Assembly: GCA_017305935.1 (NCBI GenBank)
Contig: JAFKJU010000006.1
Span: 186,001-250,000, forward strand
Direction: 5' to 3'
Origin: Hyphomicrobiales bacterium
Lineage (GTDB): Bacteria; Pseudomonadota; Alphaproteobacteria; Rhizobiales; Rhizobiaceae
DNA: 64,000 bases
Shown: positions 27,681 to 36,484 of the stretch, one piece after another
Layout of the letters: each line of letters begins with the position of its first letter
Position numbering within the stretch: the stretch's first letter is position 1
Program-made: the position numbers and the translations under genes
Notes under the pieces: model-generated
What the model was told of the DNA's origin: nothing
The model's input: the letters and a program-made list of their open reading frames with translations, nothing else
Database searches by the model: none

Positions 27681-28382
27681 TTACAGCGGCGCGGAGCGGG
27701 GTTGACCGATCGATTTCAACGCGGCGGTGGCGGCGGCCTCGATATGCGCGACGCAAAGCCGATAAGCGAGTTCCTCGTCCCGCGCCTCCAGCGCGTCGAG
27801 GAACTCACTTAATTCGCGGATCGACTGCTTTGCGCGCGAGGCGCTCGACAGGGACACGACCCGAAGCTGCGAGGCGCGCGTATGAATGCGCTTGAGCATG
27901 TCGGCGGCAACCTCGTTACCCGCCCCCTCAAGAAGAATGTCGTAGAAACGGGTCTTTGCCGCAATAAAGGCATCGGCGGAGAAGTCCTGGTACACCTCGG
28001 CCAGGCGATCGACGCTCTCGCGCAATGCCCGGATCTGCTCATCCGAGGCATGACGCGCGAACAGGCGCGCCGCCAAACCCTCGAGCGCGGCGCGAACCTG
28101 ATAGATGGATTGCGCAATTTCAGCCGTGACGACGCTGACGCTGAGCCCCTTGTTGGGCTGCAACGTGATGAGGCCATCCGTCTGGAGTTCGCGCAAGGCC
28201 TCCCGCAGCGAGGTTCTCGATACGCCAAGCATCTCGCATAGTTCACGCTCGATCAGGCGTGCTCCAGGTGGAAAGCGGCCTGTCGCGATAGCCATTCTGA
28301 GGCGTTCGGCAACCTGTTCGCGCAAGCCCGGAAGGCTCTGGATACGCAACGACTCGTCTGCGCCGCTTTTGATCACGGACAT
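27681..28382 (-). CDS. GntR/FadR-subfamily transcriptional regulator (FCD domain)
   Basis: The 233-residue protein has a winged helix (about 20-85, with CEMLGVSRTSLREALRELQTDGL) and an all-helical FCD domain (about 95-225, with YQVRAALEGLAARLFARHA and a late HIEAAATAAL). FCD histidines and an Asp normally bind a metal that holds a carboxylate effector. The gene closes the minus-strand catabolic cluster that runs down from 42 kb. GTATG/GTCA-type motifs before it, before the serine-hydrolase gene and before the MBL gene may be its targets. Confidence 0.87.
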   Translation of the reverse strand: MSVIKSGADESLRIQSLPGLREQVAERLRMAIATGRFPPGARLIERELCEMLGVSRTSLREALRELQTDGLITLQPNKGLSVSVVTAEIAQSIYQVRAALEGLAARLFARHASDEQIRALRESVDRLAEVYQDFSADAFIAAKTRFYDILLEGAGNEVAADMLKRIHTRASQLRVVSLSSASRAKQSIRELSEFLDALEARDEELAYRLCVAHIEAAATAALKSIGQPRSAPL

Positions 28383-28461
28383 CTAGGTACTCCGCACCGG
28401 CGTGAAGTCTCGCCTCCCGCTTCCCTGCGCGACTCAAGCGCTGCATTGCCAGGAAGCATTT

Positions 28462-28484
28462 CATACTGTCATGTTGTATGTCAA
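28462..28484. promoter_or_regulatory. CATAC...GTATG inverted repeat upstream of the GntR gene
   Basis: CATAC at 28462-28466 and GTATG at 28476-28480 are inverted, with GTCAT between them and TCAA after. TTGTATGTCAA at this site resembles TTGTATGACAA at 41243-41253, so autoregulation by the adjacent GntR protein is plausible. Confidence 0.42.
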
Positions 28485-28537
28485 TAAACATCAACCGGAA
28501 TTATAAAGTCGCCCTCTAGCGAAAGTTGAACACCCAA

Positions 28538-28636
28538 GCATTTCCGGTACACACGAGTTCATCGGAAATGATCTATCCGATTGTTCTTATGCCATTGTCC
28601 AGCGCCGAAGCGATGCCCTTCGGCAGGAAATGCTCA
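28538..28636. repeat. RIME1-type palindromic repeat, copy A
   Basis: About 99 bp with two palindromes. CATTTCCG (28539-28546) pairs with CGGAAATG (28563-28570), and GCCGAAG (28604-28610) pairs with CTTCGGC (28618-28624), ending in GGAAATGCTC. Order and sequence match the repeat at 45945-46043 and the Rhizobiaceae-specific intergenic mosaic element RIME1 as I know it. Its end overlaps the stop codon of the GlcG-like gene. Confidence 0.72.
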
Positions 28637-29059
28637 GCCGCCAAGTACCGCATCAAGGGCATGTTGCGCGCAGGCGATATCGGCCTCTTCCGGACCGCCC
28701 GACACCCCGACGCCGCCGGCAATCTGGCCATCCACGCCAGCCGGCACGCCGCCGCCCCAGACCAGGAGCCGCGACCGGCTGATCAGGCCCAGCCGTAGCG
28801 CCGGGCTGGAATCGATGTGCTCGAAGAAATCCTTCGTCTTCGCGCCGGTGACGGCCGCGGTATAGGCCTTGTCGAGCGCGAATTCGGCGATCGGCGCCGG
28901 CACGCCGTCCATGCGCAACAGCGCCAGCGGCGCGCCTTCCTGATCGACGACCGCGACCGCGATCTTCAAGCCATCCTGCTCCGCTCTGGCGACGGCCGCC
29001 TCGGCGATCCGTCGCGCCGCGTCCATGGTCAGGCTGGCTTTCTGCAACACAAGCGCCAT
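28634..29059 (-). CDS. GlcG/HbpS-family protein (heme-binding-like, DUF336)
   Basis: The 141-residue protein starts at ATG 29059 (MALVLQKASLTMDAARRIAE). It has the typical KIAVAVVDQEGAPLALLRMDG and a Gly-rich end VPAGVDGQIAGGVGVSGG. Members are small soluble proteins; some bind heme or cobalamin, and GlcG is found in glycolate loci. Here it ends an operon with two GMC oxidoreductases, 41 nt after the second. Its 3' end runs into a RIME1 repeat. Its molecular function here is unknown; an accessory role for the flavoenzymes is a guess. Confidence 0.8.
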   Translation of the reverse strand: MALVLQKASLTMDAARRIAEAAVARAEQDGLKIAVAVVDQEGAPLALLRMDGVPAPIAEFALDKAYTAAVTGAKTKDFFEHIDSSPALRLGLISRSRLLVWGGGVPAGVDGQIAGGVGVSGGPEEADIACAQHALDAVLGG

Positions 29060-29100
29060 TCGTTTTCCCCTATCGGTCAAGGTTTCGTGGGTTCTGCCGT

Positions 29101-30717
29101 TCAGGCAGGCGAGAGCGGCGTCTTTCCCCGGATGAGATCGGCCGCGCGCTCCGCGATCATGATCGTCGGGGCATTGGTGTTGCCGCTGACGATGGCGGGC
29201 ATCACGGATGCATCGACCACATACAGCTTGTCGAGGCCGCGCACGTGAAGCTGCGGCGTCACCACCGCGTCGGGTCCGGTCCCCATGCGGCAGGTTCCGA
29301 CGGGATGGTAGACCGTCTTCACGTAGTTGCGGACATAATCCGCCAGGATGTCGTCGGCGTCGTCCGGCGTGCCGCCAATGGCGTATTCGGCGCCGAGATA
29401 GGCCGAAAGCGCCGGCGTCCTGGCGATTGCCCGGCAGAGCTTCAGGCCTTTGACGAGGGTCGCCACATCAGCCGGATCGGCAAGCGCGTTGGCGACGAGC
29501 CTGACCTGCCGGTTCGGATCCTTGCCATCGAGCAGAACCTCGCCGCGGGATTTCGGCCTGAGGTCGCACGGGCTGATCGAGAAGAAATGCCCATCCGGTG
29601 CGGGTCTCTCGTGATCGGGCACGAAGACCGGGAAGGAATGGATCTGTACATCGGCCCGCCCATCGCCGTCGAGATCGGCGAAGGCCGCTGCCTCACCGAC
29701 GTTCGAGGTCAGGAGGCCGCTGCGGAACAGAAGCCATTGCAGCCCGTGGCGGATCGCGTTCAGGCCCTTGTCCTGACCGAGAAGGCTGATCGGCGCGCGC
29801 GTCGCGTAGTAATTCGGGATTTGCAGATGGTCCTGGAAATTTCTGCCGACGCCCGGCAGGTCGTGCAGCACATCGATACCCTGCTCGGACAGATGCGCGG
29901 CCGGGCCGATACCCGAAAGCATCAGCACTTTCGGCGAGCCGAGGGCCCCGGCGCACACGATGACGCCACGGGTGGCCTGCGCCTCGTGCGTCTCCTGCCC
30001 CTGCCGCCAGCGCACGCCTTTCGCGCTGCCGTTTTCGAGAACGACGCGCTCGACCGTCGCTTCCAACCGCAGTGCGATATTGCCGCGTGACAGGGCGGGC
30101 CGGAGATAGGCGCGCGCGGTGCTGGCGCGCTCGCCATTTTCCTGGGTCACCTGGAAATAGCCGACGCCGAGTTGCGCGGCGCCGTTGAAGTCATGATTGT
30201 AGGCAATGCCGGCCTGCTGGGCCGCCCGCACGAAGGCGCTGTTGAGCGGATGGTGGTGGGGTATGTCCGTGACGGAAAGAGGCCCGTCGGCGCCATGGAA
30301 AGCGTCGGCAATGCGATCGTTTCGTTCGGACTTGCGGAAATAGGGCAGCACGTCCGCATACCCCCAGCCCTCGCAGCCCTGCGCCGCCCAGTCGTCATAA
30401 TCCTTCGCGTCGCCGCGAATATAGATCATGCCATTGATCGAGCTGCTTCCGCCCGGCATGCGCCCCTGCGGCACATGGATATGGCGGCCACCGGCATCCT
30501 GCTCGCGTCCAGAGACGTAGGGAAAGACGCGGTTCGTTCCGAAAAGGCGCACGAAGGCGGCAGGCGCGCGGCTGGCGAACACCCGCTCGTCGGGCCCCGC
30601 CTCCAGCACGAGGATTTTCGTCCCCGCATCCTCGGAGAGCCGATTGGCCAGGACGGCCCCGGCAGAGCCTGCTCCGATGACGATATAGTCAAACTGTCCT
30701 GCCGATACCACACTCAT
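29101..30717 (-). CDS. GMC-family FAD-dependent alcohol oxidoreductase 1
   Basis: The 538-residue flavoenzyme resembles choline dehydrogenase/alcohol dehydrogenases. The FAD dinucleotide motif is near the N-terminus (YIVIGAGSAGAVLANRL), then the GMC signature region GGSSSINGMIYIRG, and the active-site end YHPVGTCRMGTG with the conserved His, and NTNAPTIMIAERA. ATG 30717 overlaps the stop of the paralogue upstream (ATGA). The pair shares roughly half of its motifs and probably handles related alcohols of the pathway. No signal peptide is seen. Confidence 0.88.
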   Translation of the reverse strand: MSVVSAGQFDYIVIGAGSAGAVLANRLSEDAGTKILVLEAGPDERVFASRAPAAFVRLFGTNRVFPYVSGREQDAGGRHIHVPQGRMPGGSSSINGMIYIRGDAKDYDDWAAQGCEGWGYADVLPYFRKSERNDRIADAFHGADGPLSVTDIPHHHPLNSAFVRAAQQAGIAYNHDFNGAAQLGVGYFQVTQENGERASTARAYLRPALSRGNIALRLEATVERVVLENGSAKGVRWRQGQETHEAQATRGVIVCAGALGSPKVLMLSGIGPAAHLSEQGIDVLHDLPGVGRNFQDHLQIPNYYATRAPISLLGQDKGLNAIRHGLQWLLFRSGLLTSNVGEAAAFADLDGDGRADVQIHSFPVFVPDHERPAPDGHFFSISPCDLRPKSRGEVLLDGKDPNRQVRLVANALADPADVATLVKGLKLCRAIARTPALSAYLGAEYAIGGTPDDADDILADYVRNYVKTVYHPVGTCRMGTGPDAVVTPQLHVRGLDKLYVVDASVMPAIVSGNTNAPTIMIAERAADLIRGKTPLSPA

Positions 30718-32342
30718 GCCCGACGCGCCTCCTTGGCAAACTCGGCCGCGCGCTCACCGATCATGATGCAGGCCGCATTCGTATTGCCGCTGACGACGCG
30801 CGGCATGACGGAGGCGTCGGCGACGCGCAGGCCGGTCACGCCGCGAACCCGCAGCTTTTCATCCAGAACCGCGTCCGGGCCGACGCCCATGGCGCAGGTG
30901 CCGCTCGGATGGAAGGTCGTGCCGCCGGCGGCTTTCAGCCAGGCCCGGAAGTCGGCGTCCGACTCGACGCCCGGTCCCGGCCATATTTCCCTGCCGCGAT
31001 AGCCGTCGAATGCCGGCTGCGCAATGACCTTCCGCATGGCGCGGACACCGGCAATCGTCGTTTCCACATCGTATTCCGCATCGAGATAGTTCGCCTGCAT
31101 GAGTGGCGCGACACGCGGATCGGCGGAACGAAGCCGGATCGATCCGCGACTTTCCGGACGCAAGGGCGACACGCGGACGGTAAAGCCGTGCTTTCGTTCC
31201 GGCCGGCCGCCGGCAAGCAGGTGAACCCGCGCCGTATCCTCGCGGCCATGCATGAAATGGATCTGGATGTCGGGATCATGCGCGCCCGGCTGGACCTTGA
31301 TGAAGGCGCCGCCCTCATAGGGGAAAACCGTCGCCGGGCCTTTGCCGGTCAGCATGCCCTGCGCCAGCGAAAGCGCGACGCGGTCGATGCGGAGCTGCCG
31401 GTAAAGCGACACCGGCGCGGGAGATTCGTAGACGAGCGCGCAGTCGAAATGGTCCTGGAGGTTTCGCCCGACGCCCGGCAGATCCATCACAGGCGCAATG
31501 CCAAGCGCCCTGAGCTCATCGGCCGCGCCGATGCCGGACAGCATGAGGATTTGCGGCGAGTTGATCGCGCCGCCGCACAGAATGATCTCGCGGCGGGCCC
31601 GGGCGATCTGCCGGGTCCCGCCCCGGATATATTCCACCGCCGCCGCCCTGCCGTCCTCGATGACGATGCGGGAGGTCAGGGCGTGGGTGACAAGCCTGAA
31701 GTTCTTTCGCGCCATGGCGGGGCGGACGAAGGCGCGGGCCGTACCGAAACGCTTGCCGTTCTTGATAGTGAAATCGTAATAGCCGAAGCCCTCCTGCCGG
31801 GGGCCGTTGAAGTCGTCATTGACCGGGTAACCGGCCTGGCGTCCCGCTTCGATGAACACCTGCGCCAGCGGATTGCGGCCGCGCGCCCGGCCGACATTCA
31901 GCGGCCCTGCCGTTCCGTGGTGGCTGTCGCGCCGGTCCTCATGCCCCTCCGACTTCCGGAAGAAAGGCAGGACCTCGTCCCAGGACCAGCCCTTCAGGCC
32001 CATTTGCGCCCAGGTGTCGTAATCCGACGGCACGCCCCGGATGTAGACCATACCGTTGAGCGTCGAGGAGCCGCCGATGACCTTGCCGCGCGGCCACGGA
32101 ATTTTCCGTCCGCCGAGATTTTCCTCAGGCTCGGTCTCATAGTTCCAGTTGTAGACGCCCGACTTGATGAACGCCCCCATCAGAAGCGGCAACCGGAAAC
32201 CGGGATGCCAGTCCATGCCGCCTGCTTCCAGAAGCAGAACGCTGACATCGGCGTCCTCGGCGAGCCGCGCAGCGGCGGCCGCGCCGGCCGAACCGGCGCC
32301 AATCACGATATAGTCGAACTGCTCGGATTCTGTCTGCATCAT
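30714..32342 (-). CDS. GMC-family FAD-dependent alcohol oxidoreductase 2
   Basis: The 542-residue flavoenzyme has the FAD motif YIVIGAGSAGAAAAARL, the signature GGSSTLNGMVYIRG and the active-site segment FHPSGTCAMGVGPDAVL. It starts 15 nt after the SDR stop and overlaps the next GMC gene by 4 bp. Two ATG codons (32342 and 32339) are adjacent. By family it oxidises a primary or secondary alcohol to the carbonyl compound and passes electrons to the quinone pool or oxygen. Two adjacent GMC enzymes suggest two alcohol positions or stereoisomers. Confidence 0.88.
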   Translation of the reverse strand: MMQTESEQFDYIVIGAGSAGAAAAARLAEDADVSVLLLEAGGMDWHPGFRLPLLMGAFIKSGVYNWNYETEPEENLGGRKIPWPRGKVIGGSSTLNGMVYIRGVPSDYDTWAQMGLKGWSWDEVLPFFRKSEGHEDRRDSHHGTAGPLNVGRARGRNPLAQVFIEAGRQAGYPVNDDFNGPRQEGFGYYDFTIKNGKRFGTARAFVRPAMARKNFRLVTHALTSRIVIEDGRAAAVEYIRGGTRQIARARREIILCGGAINSPQILMLSGIGAADELRALGIAPVMDLPGVGRNLQDHFDCALVYESPAPVSLYRQLRIDRVALSLAQGMLTGKGPATVFPYEGGAFIKVQPGAHDPDIQIHFMHGREDTARVHLLAGGRPERKHGFTVRVSPLRPESRGSIRLRSADPRVAPLMQANYLDAEYDVETTIAGVRAMRKVIAQPAFDGYRGREIWPGPGVESDADFRAWLKAAGGTTFHPSGTCAMGVGPDAVLDEKLRVRGVTGLRVADASVMPRVVSGNTNAACIMIGERAAEFAKEARRA

Positions 32343-32357
32343 GATATCTGGTCCGCC

Positions 32358-33113
32358 TCAGTTATAGACGCCGCCATCGACGGAATAGGCCTGCGCCGTC
32401 ACATAGGAGGCCTCGTCCGACAGAAGGAAGGTATAGAGCGGCGCAATCTCCTGCGGCGTCGCCTGCCGGCCGAGCGGCACCCAGGCCTTCACGAGCTTTT
32501 CCTGCGCCTCGCGACCGCCGAGGAAAGCGATCGCCGGATTGTTGAAAGGCGTATCGATGAAGCCGGGGCAGATGGAATTTGCCCGGATGTTGTCGGCGGC
32601 GAGTTCAAGGGCGCAGGCGGTCGTGAAGGCCATCACCGCTCCCTTGGAGGCGGCGTAGGCGCCCACCCCCGGCCCGCCGCGCTTTGCGGCCAGCGATGCG
32701 GTATTGACGATGGACCCGCCGCCGGCGGCCTTGAGATGCGGGATGGCTTCGCGCGTGGCCAGAAACACCCCGCGCGCGTTGACGCCCATCAGGCTGTCCC
32801 AGTCCGCGACGCTGAAGCTCTCGACCGGTCCCGCCTTCTGCAGGCCCGCATTGTTCACCAGGCCGTCCAGGCCGCCGAGGAAGGCGATCGCCTCCTCGAA
32901 CAGCACCTTGACGCTCGCCTCGTCCGAGACGTCGCATTGGACGAAGCGGCAATCGGGGCCAAGTTCCTCCGCCGTGCGTGCCCCGGCCTCGGCGGCAAAA
33001 TCGCCGATGACGACGCGGGCACCTTCGGCGATCGCCGCCGCCGCCGCCGCGCGGCCGATGCCGGTTGCGGCGCCGATGACGACGATCCGCTTGTTGTCGA
33101 GCCTGGTGGCCAT
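32358..33113 (-). CDS. SDR-family dehydrogenase
   Basis: The 251-residue classical SDR has the NAD(P) motif GAATGIGRAAA, NNAGLQKAG, the catalytic Ser in NTASLAAKRG and YAASK. An Asp in the VIGDFAAE region after the second beta strand favours NAD over NADP. It is preceded by AAGGAG before ATG 33113. It lies between the Liv-type permease gene and the GMC pair, so it likely oxidises or reduces a carbonyl/alcohol intermediate of the same pathway. Confidence 0.87.
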   Translation of the reverse strand: MATRLDNKRIVVIGAATGIGRAAAAAAIAEGARVVIGDFAAEAGARTAEELGPDCRFVQCDVSDEASVKVLFEEAIAFLGGLDGLVNNAGLQKAGPVESFSVADWDSLMGVNARGVFLATREAIPHLKAAGGGSIVNTASLAAKRGGPGVGAYAASKGAVMAFTTACALELAADNIRANSICPGFIDTPFNNPAIAFLGGREAQEKLVKAWVPLGRQATPQEIAPLYTFLLSDEASYVTAQAYSVDGGVYN

Positions 33114-33134
33114 GGTGGTTCTCCTTGGATTGGA

Positions 33135-34115
33135 TCAGGGCTTGTTCGGCGACGGCCGACGCGTCGCGAAGGGTTCGAAGCCGTATCGTTTCGTCACGAT
33201 GCCCCAGAGCCCCTTGGAGGCGACGAGCATCGTCACCACGGCGGCCGCGCCGAGCAGCATCAGATAGAGGTTGCCGGTTCCCGACAGCCAGGCGCGCAGC
33301 AGGAAGTAGATCGCCGTGCCGATGATCGGTCCCTCCACGGTTCCCACGCCGCCGATGATGACGATGAAGAGCATGACGACCATCCAGTTGGGGTCGAAGG
33401 CTCCGCCGGGCTCGACGTGGAAGACCGACATGTAGTAGGTCGCGCCCGCGACGCCGGCGAAGCCCCCGGCGAGCACGAAGCCGAAGAAGCGCGTCCACCA
33501 GACATTGATGCCAACGGCTGCGGCCGTGCCCTCATTGTCGCGCACGGCCGCGAGCGCCAGTCCGATCCGGCGGCGGGCGAGCCAGTAGAGCCCGAAGACG
33601 CCCAGGAAGGCGAGGCCGGCGGCGACATAGAAGTTGCTCACAGCCACGACCGTCCGGTCCATGTCACGCGTGACCATCAGCGGAAGGCCGCTGACGGAAC
33701 CGAGCGAATCCTTCTGCGAAATGTAGAGCCGGACGATTTCCGCGATCACCCAGATGCTGATGGCGAAATAGGCATCGCGCAGGCGGAAGACGAAGGGCGC
33801 GACCGCGGCTGCGAACAATCCGCAGAGCACGAAGACCAGCGGCAGCAGCCAGAAGGGATTGATGCCGTAGGCATTCGACGTCACGAACAGGAAATAGGCG
33901 CCGAGCCCGATGAAGAGCTGCTGGCCGAACGACATCAGCCCGACATAACCGGCCAGGAAATTCCAGCTCTGCGCGAAGGCGAACACCGTGAAGATCTCGA
34001 TCATCAGCCGCAGGTTTCCCTGCGAGACGAACATCGGCGTCACGGCGAGCGCGACGAAGCAGACGGCGGCGGCGATCGCCACATGGCGCGTGCGGGAGGG
34101 ACCGGAAGTGTTCAT
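33135..34115 (-). CDS. Branched-chain-type ABC permease LivM (second system)
   Basis: The 326-residue membrane protein has about nine hydrophobic segments with LivM landmarks GYVGLMSFGQQLFIGLGAY, RDAYFAISIWVIAEIVRLY and IGGVGTVEGPIIGTAIYFLL. It overlaps livH by 4 bp (ATGA). The importer is encoded in the order SBP, LivG, LivF, LivH, LivM and followed by metabolic enzymes. Family members carry amino acids, amides, urea or aromatic acids, so the name is only structural. Confidence 0.87.
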   Translation of the reverse strand: MNTSGPSRTRHVAIAAAVCFVALAVTPMFVSQGNLRLMIEIFTVFAFAQSWNFLAGYVGLMSFGQQLFIGLGAYFLFVTSNAYGINPFWLLPLVFVLCGLFAAAVAPFVFRLRDAYFAISIWVIAEIVRLYISQKDSLGSVSGLPLMVTRDMDRTVVAVSNFYVAAGLAFLGVFGLYWLARRRIGLALAAVRDNEGTAAAVGINVWWTRFFGFVLAGGFAGVAGATYYMSVFHVEPGGAFDPNWMVVMLFIVIIGGVGTVEGPIIGTAIYFLLRAWLSGTGNLYLMLLGAAAVVTMLVASKGLWGIVTKRYGFEPFATRRPSPNKP

Positions 34116-34990
34116 TTGCGGAATGCCTTGATGGTCAGGATCGACGACAGCCCCTTGGGCGACAGGATGAGGATGATGAAGAACACGATGTGCCCGTACA
34201 TCAGCCCGCCGGCGGGATCGAGTTTCAATGCCACCAGCTGGGTGACGCCGAGGACGATGCCGCCGATGAACATGCCCCAGAACGAGCCGAGCCCGCCGAT
34301 GACGACCACCTCGAAGGCGATCAGCAGTCGGTCGGCGCCCGAATAGGGCGTGAAAGAGCCGCGCATGGCGAGCAGCACGCCGGCGACCGCCGAAAGAGCC
34401 AATGCGATGCCCATGGCGATCGCGTAGACGTTGCGGTAGTTCACGCCGAGAAGCTGCACCACCTGATGGTCGTCGGCGGTGGCGCGGATGATCCGGCCCA
34501 TGCGCGAGGTATTCAGCCAGAAACGCAATGCCGCGAAAAGCATGATCGCGATGACCAGAACCAGGACCGGCAATACGCCGAGGCGCATGCCGAGAAAATC
34601 GAAGCCCCAGAAACGCATGTTGCCGACATTGATCGACTGGCTGTTGGCTCCGAACCAGGAGACCATGCCGTTCCTGAGGACGATGGCGAGGCCGAAGGTC
34701 AGCAGAATCTGCGGGATCTGGTCATGACCGAGCACCCGGTTGATCAGCACCCGCTGCAGGAGGATGCCGATCCCGAACGCGATCAGCGCCACCGGAACGA
34801 TGACGAGAATGGGGTGCAGCGGCGTCCATGGATAGAGATAGAGGCCGATGAACGCCGCCGCGACGATGAAATCGCCCTGGGCGACGTTGACGACGCGCAT
34901 GACGCCGAAGGCAAAGCCCAATCCAAGCCCGATCAGCGCATAGAGGCCGCCGAGAAGAATGCCGTTGGCGATGGTTTCCAGCCAGATCAT
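34112..34990 (-). CDS. Branched-chain-type ABC permease LivH (second system)
   Basis: The 292-residue permease starts at ATG 34990 (MIWLETIANGILLGGLYAL), overlapping the stop of livF (ATGA). Family features are VVNVAQGDFIVAAAFIGL, GRIIRATADDHQVVQLLGV and GGLGSFWGMFIGGIVLG. The frame is open for 126 codons upstream, but this is a shadow of the ATPase gene. It pairs with the LivM protein next to it. Confidence 0.87.
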   Translation of the reverse strand: MIWLETIANGILLGGLYALIGLGLGFAFGVMRVVNVAQGDFIVAAAFIGLYLYPWTPLHPILVIVPVALIAFGIGILLQRVLINRVLGHDQIPQILLTFGLAIVLRNGMVSWFGANSQSINVGNMRFWGFDFLGMRLGVLPVLVLVIAIMLFAALRFWLNTSRMGRIIRATADDHQVVQLLGVNYRNVYAIAMGIALALSAVAGVLLAMRGSFTPYSGADRLLIAFEVVVIGGLGSFWGMFIGGIVLGVTQLVALKLDPAGGLMYGHIVFFIILILSPKGLSSILTIKAFRK

Positions 34991-35697
34991 GCGTGCTGCT
35001 CCGTTCCGAAATAGGCGGCGGTGATGTCGTCCATGGCCAGTTTGCGCGGATCGCCCTCCAGGCTGATCCTTCCCTCCAGCAGGCAATAGACATGCTGGGA
35101 GGCATTGCAGGCCTGCGCCACGTTCTGCTCGATGATCACGATCGAAACGCCGCTTTCGCGAATGGCGTCGAAGCACCGGTAGATGTCGCCGATAATCTTC
35201 GGCGCGAGGCCGAGCGATATCTCGTCGCAGAGCAGCAGGCGCGGATTGGTCATCAGGGCGCGGCCGAGCGCCACCATCTGCTGCTGCCCACCCGATAGCG
35301 TCGAGGACTGCATCTTGCGAAGTTCGCCAAGCCGCGGAAACAGCCGGTAGACCGCCTCCAGCGTCCACGGGCCCTTGCGCCCGCTCGAGCCGCCGACGAG
35401 GAGATTGTCCTCGACCGACAGCGAGCCGAACAGGCGGCGGCCTTCCGGCACCATGGTCACGCCGTTGCGGGCGATGAGATCGGCGCGCATCCGGCCGATA
35501 TCCTTGCCGTCGAAGGTCACCGCGCCGCGTTTTTGCATGTTGAGGCCGGTAATGGCTTGAAGAAGCGTGGATTTTCCCGCGCCGTTGGCGCCGATGATGG
35601 CGACCGTCTGCGCCTCGTCGACCTTGAGGCTGACCCCGCGCACCGCGTGGAAATCCCCGTAAAAGACGTCGAGTTCGTCAACCTTCAGAAGGGACAT
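34987..35697 (-). CDS. Branched-chain-type ABC importer ATPase LivF (second system)
   Basis: The 236-residue ATPase has Walker A GANGAGKST, signature LSGGQQQMVALGRA, Walker B LLLCDEISLGLAP and the EQN switch. The ATP-binding protein starts at ATG 35697 (MSLLKVDELDVFYG), within the last codons of the LivG gene. In Walker B, Asp-Glu is kept although Pro is replaced by Ile (DEIS), a change also seen in its partner ATPase (DEIA). Both changes leave the catalytic Glu in place. Confidence 0.86.
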   Translation of the reverse strand: MSLLKVDELDVFYGDFHAVRGVSLKVDEAQTVAIIGANGAGKSTLLQAITGLNMQKRGAVTFDGKDIGRMRADLIARNGVTMVPEGRRLFGSLSVEDNLLVGGSSGRKGPWTLEAVYRLFPRLGELRKMQSSTLSGGQQQMVALGRALMTNPRLLLCDEISLGLAPKIIGDIYRCFDAIRESGVSIVIIEQNVAQACNASQHVYCLLEGRISLEGDPRKLAMDDITAAYFGTEQHA

Positions 35698-36427
35698 CGA
35701 TGATGGCTCCCATGTAGATTTCCTGGACGGCGGCATCGGCCATCACGGCGGCGGGCGCGCCCTCGGCGATGGCCTTGCCGGCGTTGACGGCGAGAATCCG
35801 GTCCGCGACGGCCGAAAGGGCATGGGTGACATGCTCGATCCACACGATTGCCAGGCCGGGCTTGATGGACAGGATGAGCTGCACGAGATGGCGGACTTCC
35901 GCCTCGGTGAGCCCGCCCGCGATTTCATCGAGAAGCAGCACCTTGGGTTGCAGCGCCATCGCGCGAGCAAGTTCCAGCCGCTTGCGATCGAGAAGCGGCA
36001 AAGAGCCGGCCAAGGTGTCGGCGCGGGCGGCCAGACCGCAGCGCTTCAGGGTTTCAAAGGCGAAATCGGCTGCCTCCCGCCCGGATTTGCCGCCGCCGAA
36101 CGTCGCGGCCGCCAGCACGTTCTCATAGGCGGACAGCAGCCCGAAGGGTTGCGGCACCTGGTAGGTGCGCCCGATGCCCAGTCGCGTCCGCTCGTATTGC
36201 GAGCGGTGCGTCACATCGTTGCCCGCCAGCAGAACCCGTCCCGAGCGGGGCCGGATAATGCCGGCGAGAATGTTGAAGACGGACGTCTTGCCCGCGCCGT
36301 TCGGCCCGATGATGCCGAGGCATTCGGAACGCCCGACGGAAAAAGTCAGGTTGTCGGCAACGGTAATCGAGCCGAAGCTTTGGCTTACGCCTTCGGCAAG
36401 CAGAACGGATTCCACCCTGGCCTCCAT
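35678..36427 (-). CDS. Branched-chain-type ABC importer ATPase LivG (second system)
   Basis: The 249-residue ATPase has Walker A GPNGAGKTS and Walker B VLLLDEIAGGLTEAE with the catalytic Glu. The signature motif is unusual: SLPLLDRKRLELARA instead of the LSYGQQ or LSGGQ pattern. Such LLDRKRLELA signatures occur in a known LivG subgroup, so activity is still expected. The switch region reads VWIEHVTHAL. It is translated 57 nt after the SBP stop and overlaps livF by 20 bp. Confidence 0.84.
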   Translation of the reverse strand: MEARVESVLLAEGVSQSFGSITVADNLTFSVGRSECLGIIGPNGAGKTSVFNILAGIIRPRSGRVLLAGNDVTHRSQYERTRLGIGRTYQVPQPFGLLSAYENVLAAATFGGGKSGREAADFAFETLKRCGLAARADTLAGSLPLLDRKRLELARAMALQPKVLLLDEIAGGLTEAEVRHLVQLILSIKPGLAIVWIEHVTHALSAVADRILAVNAGKAIAEGAPAAVMADAAVQEIYMGAIIDVPSEG

Positions 36428-36445
36428 GAATTAAAAGCAGCGAGA

Positions 36446-36464
36446 GCCGGGCGCGCGGCCCAGC
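36446..36464 (-). terminator. Stem-loop after the second binding-protein gene
   Basis: GCCGGGC (36446-36452) and GCCCAGC (36458-36464) form a 7-bp stem with one wobble pair and a GC-rich loop; the T-run on the minus strand (36436-36433) is 9 nt away. It lies between the SBP gene and livG, where an attenuator or mRNA-stabilising hairpin is often found. Weak as a terminator. Confidence 0.35.
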
Positions 36465-36484
36465 CCTCCCTCGGCGTTCCGCGA

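Noticed and set aside
30909-34346. An open plus-strand frame of 1145 codons opposite the GMC, SDR and LivM genes
   Set aside because: It is antisense to four well-recognised genes, has a low-complexity Arg/Gly/Ala/Asp-rich translation with no domain, and is what GC-rich coding DNA gives on the opposite strand.
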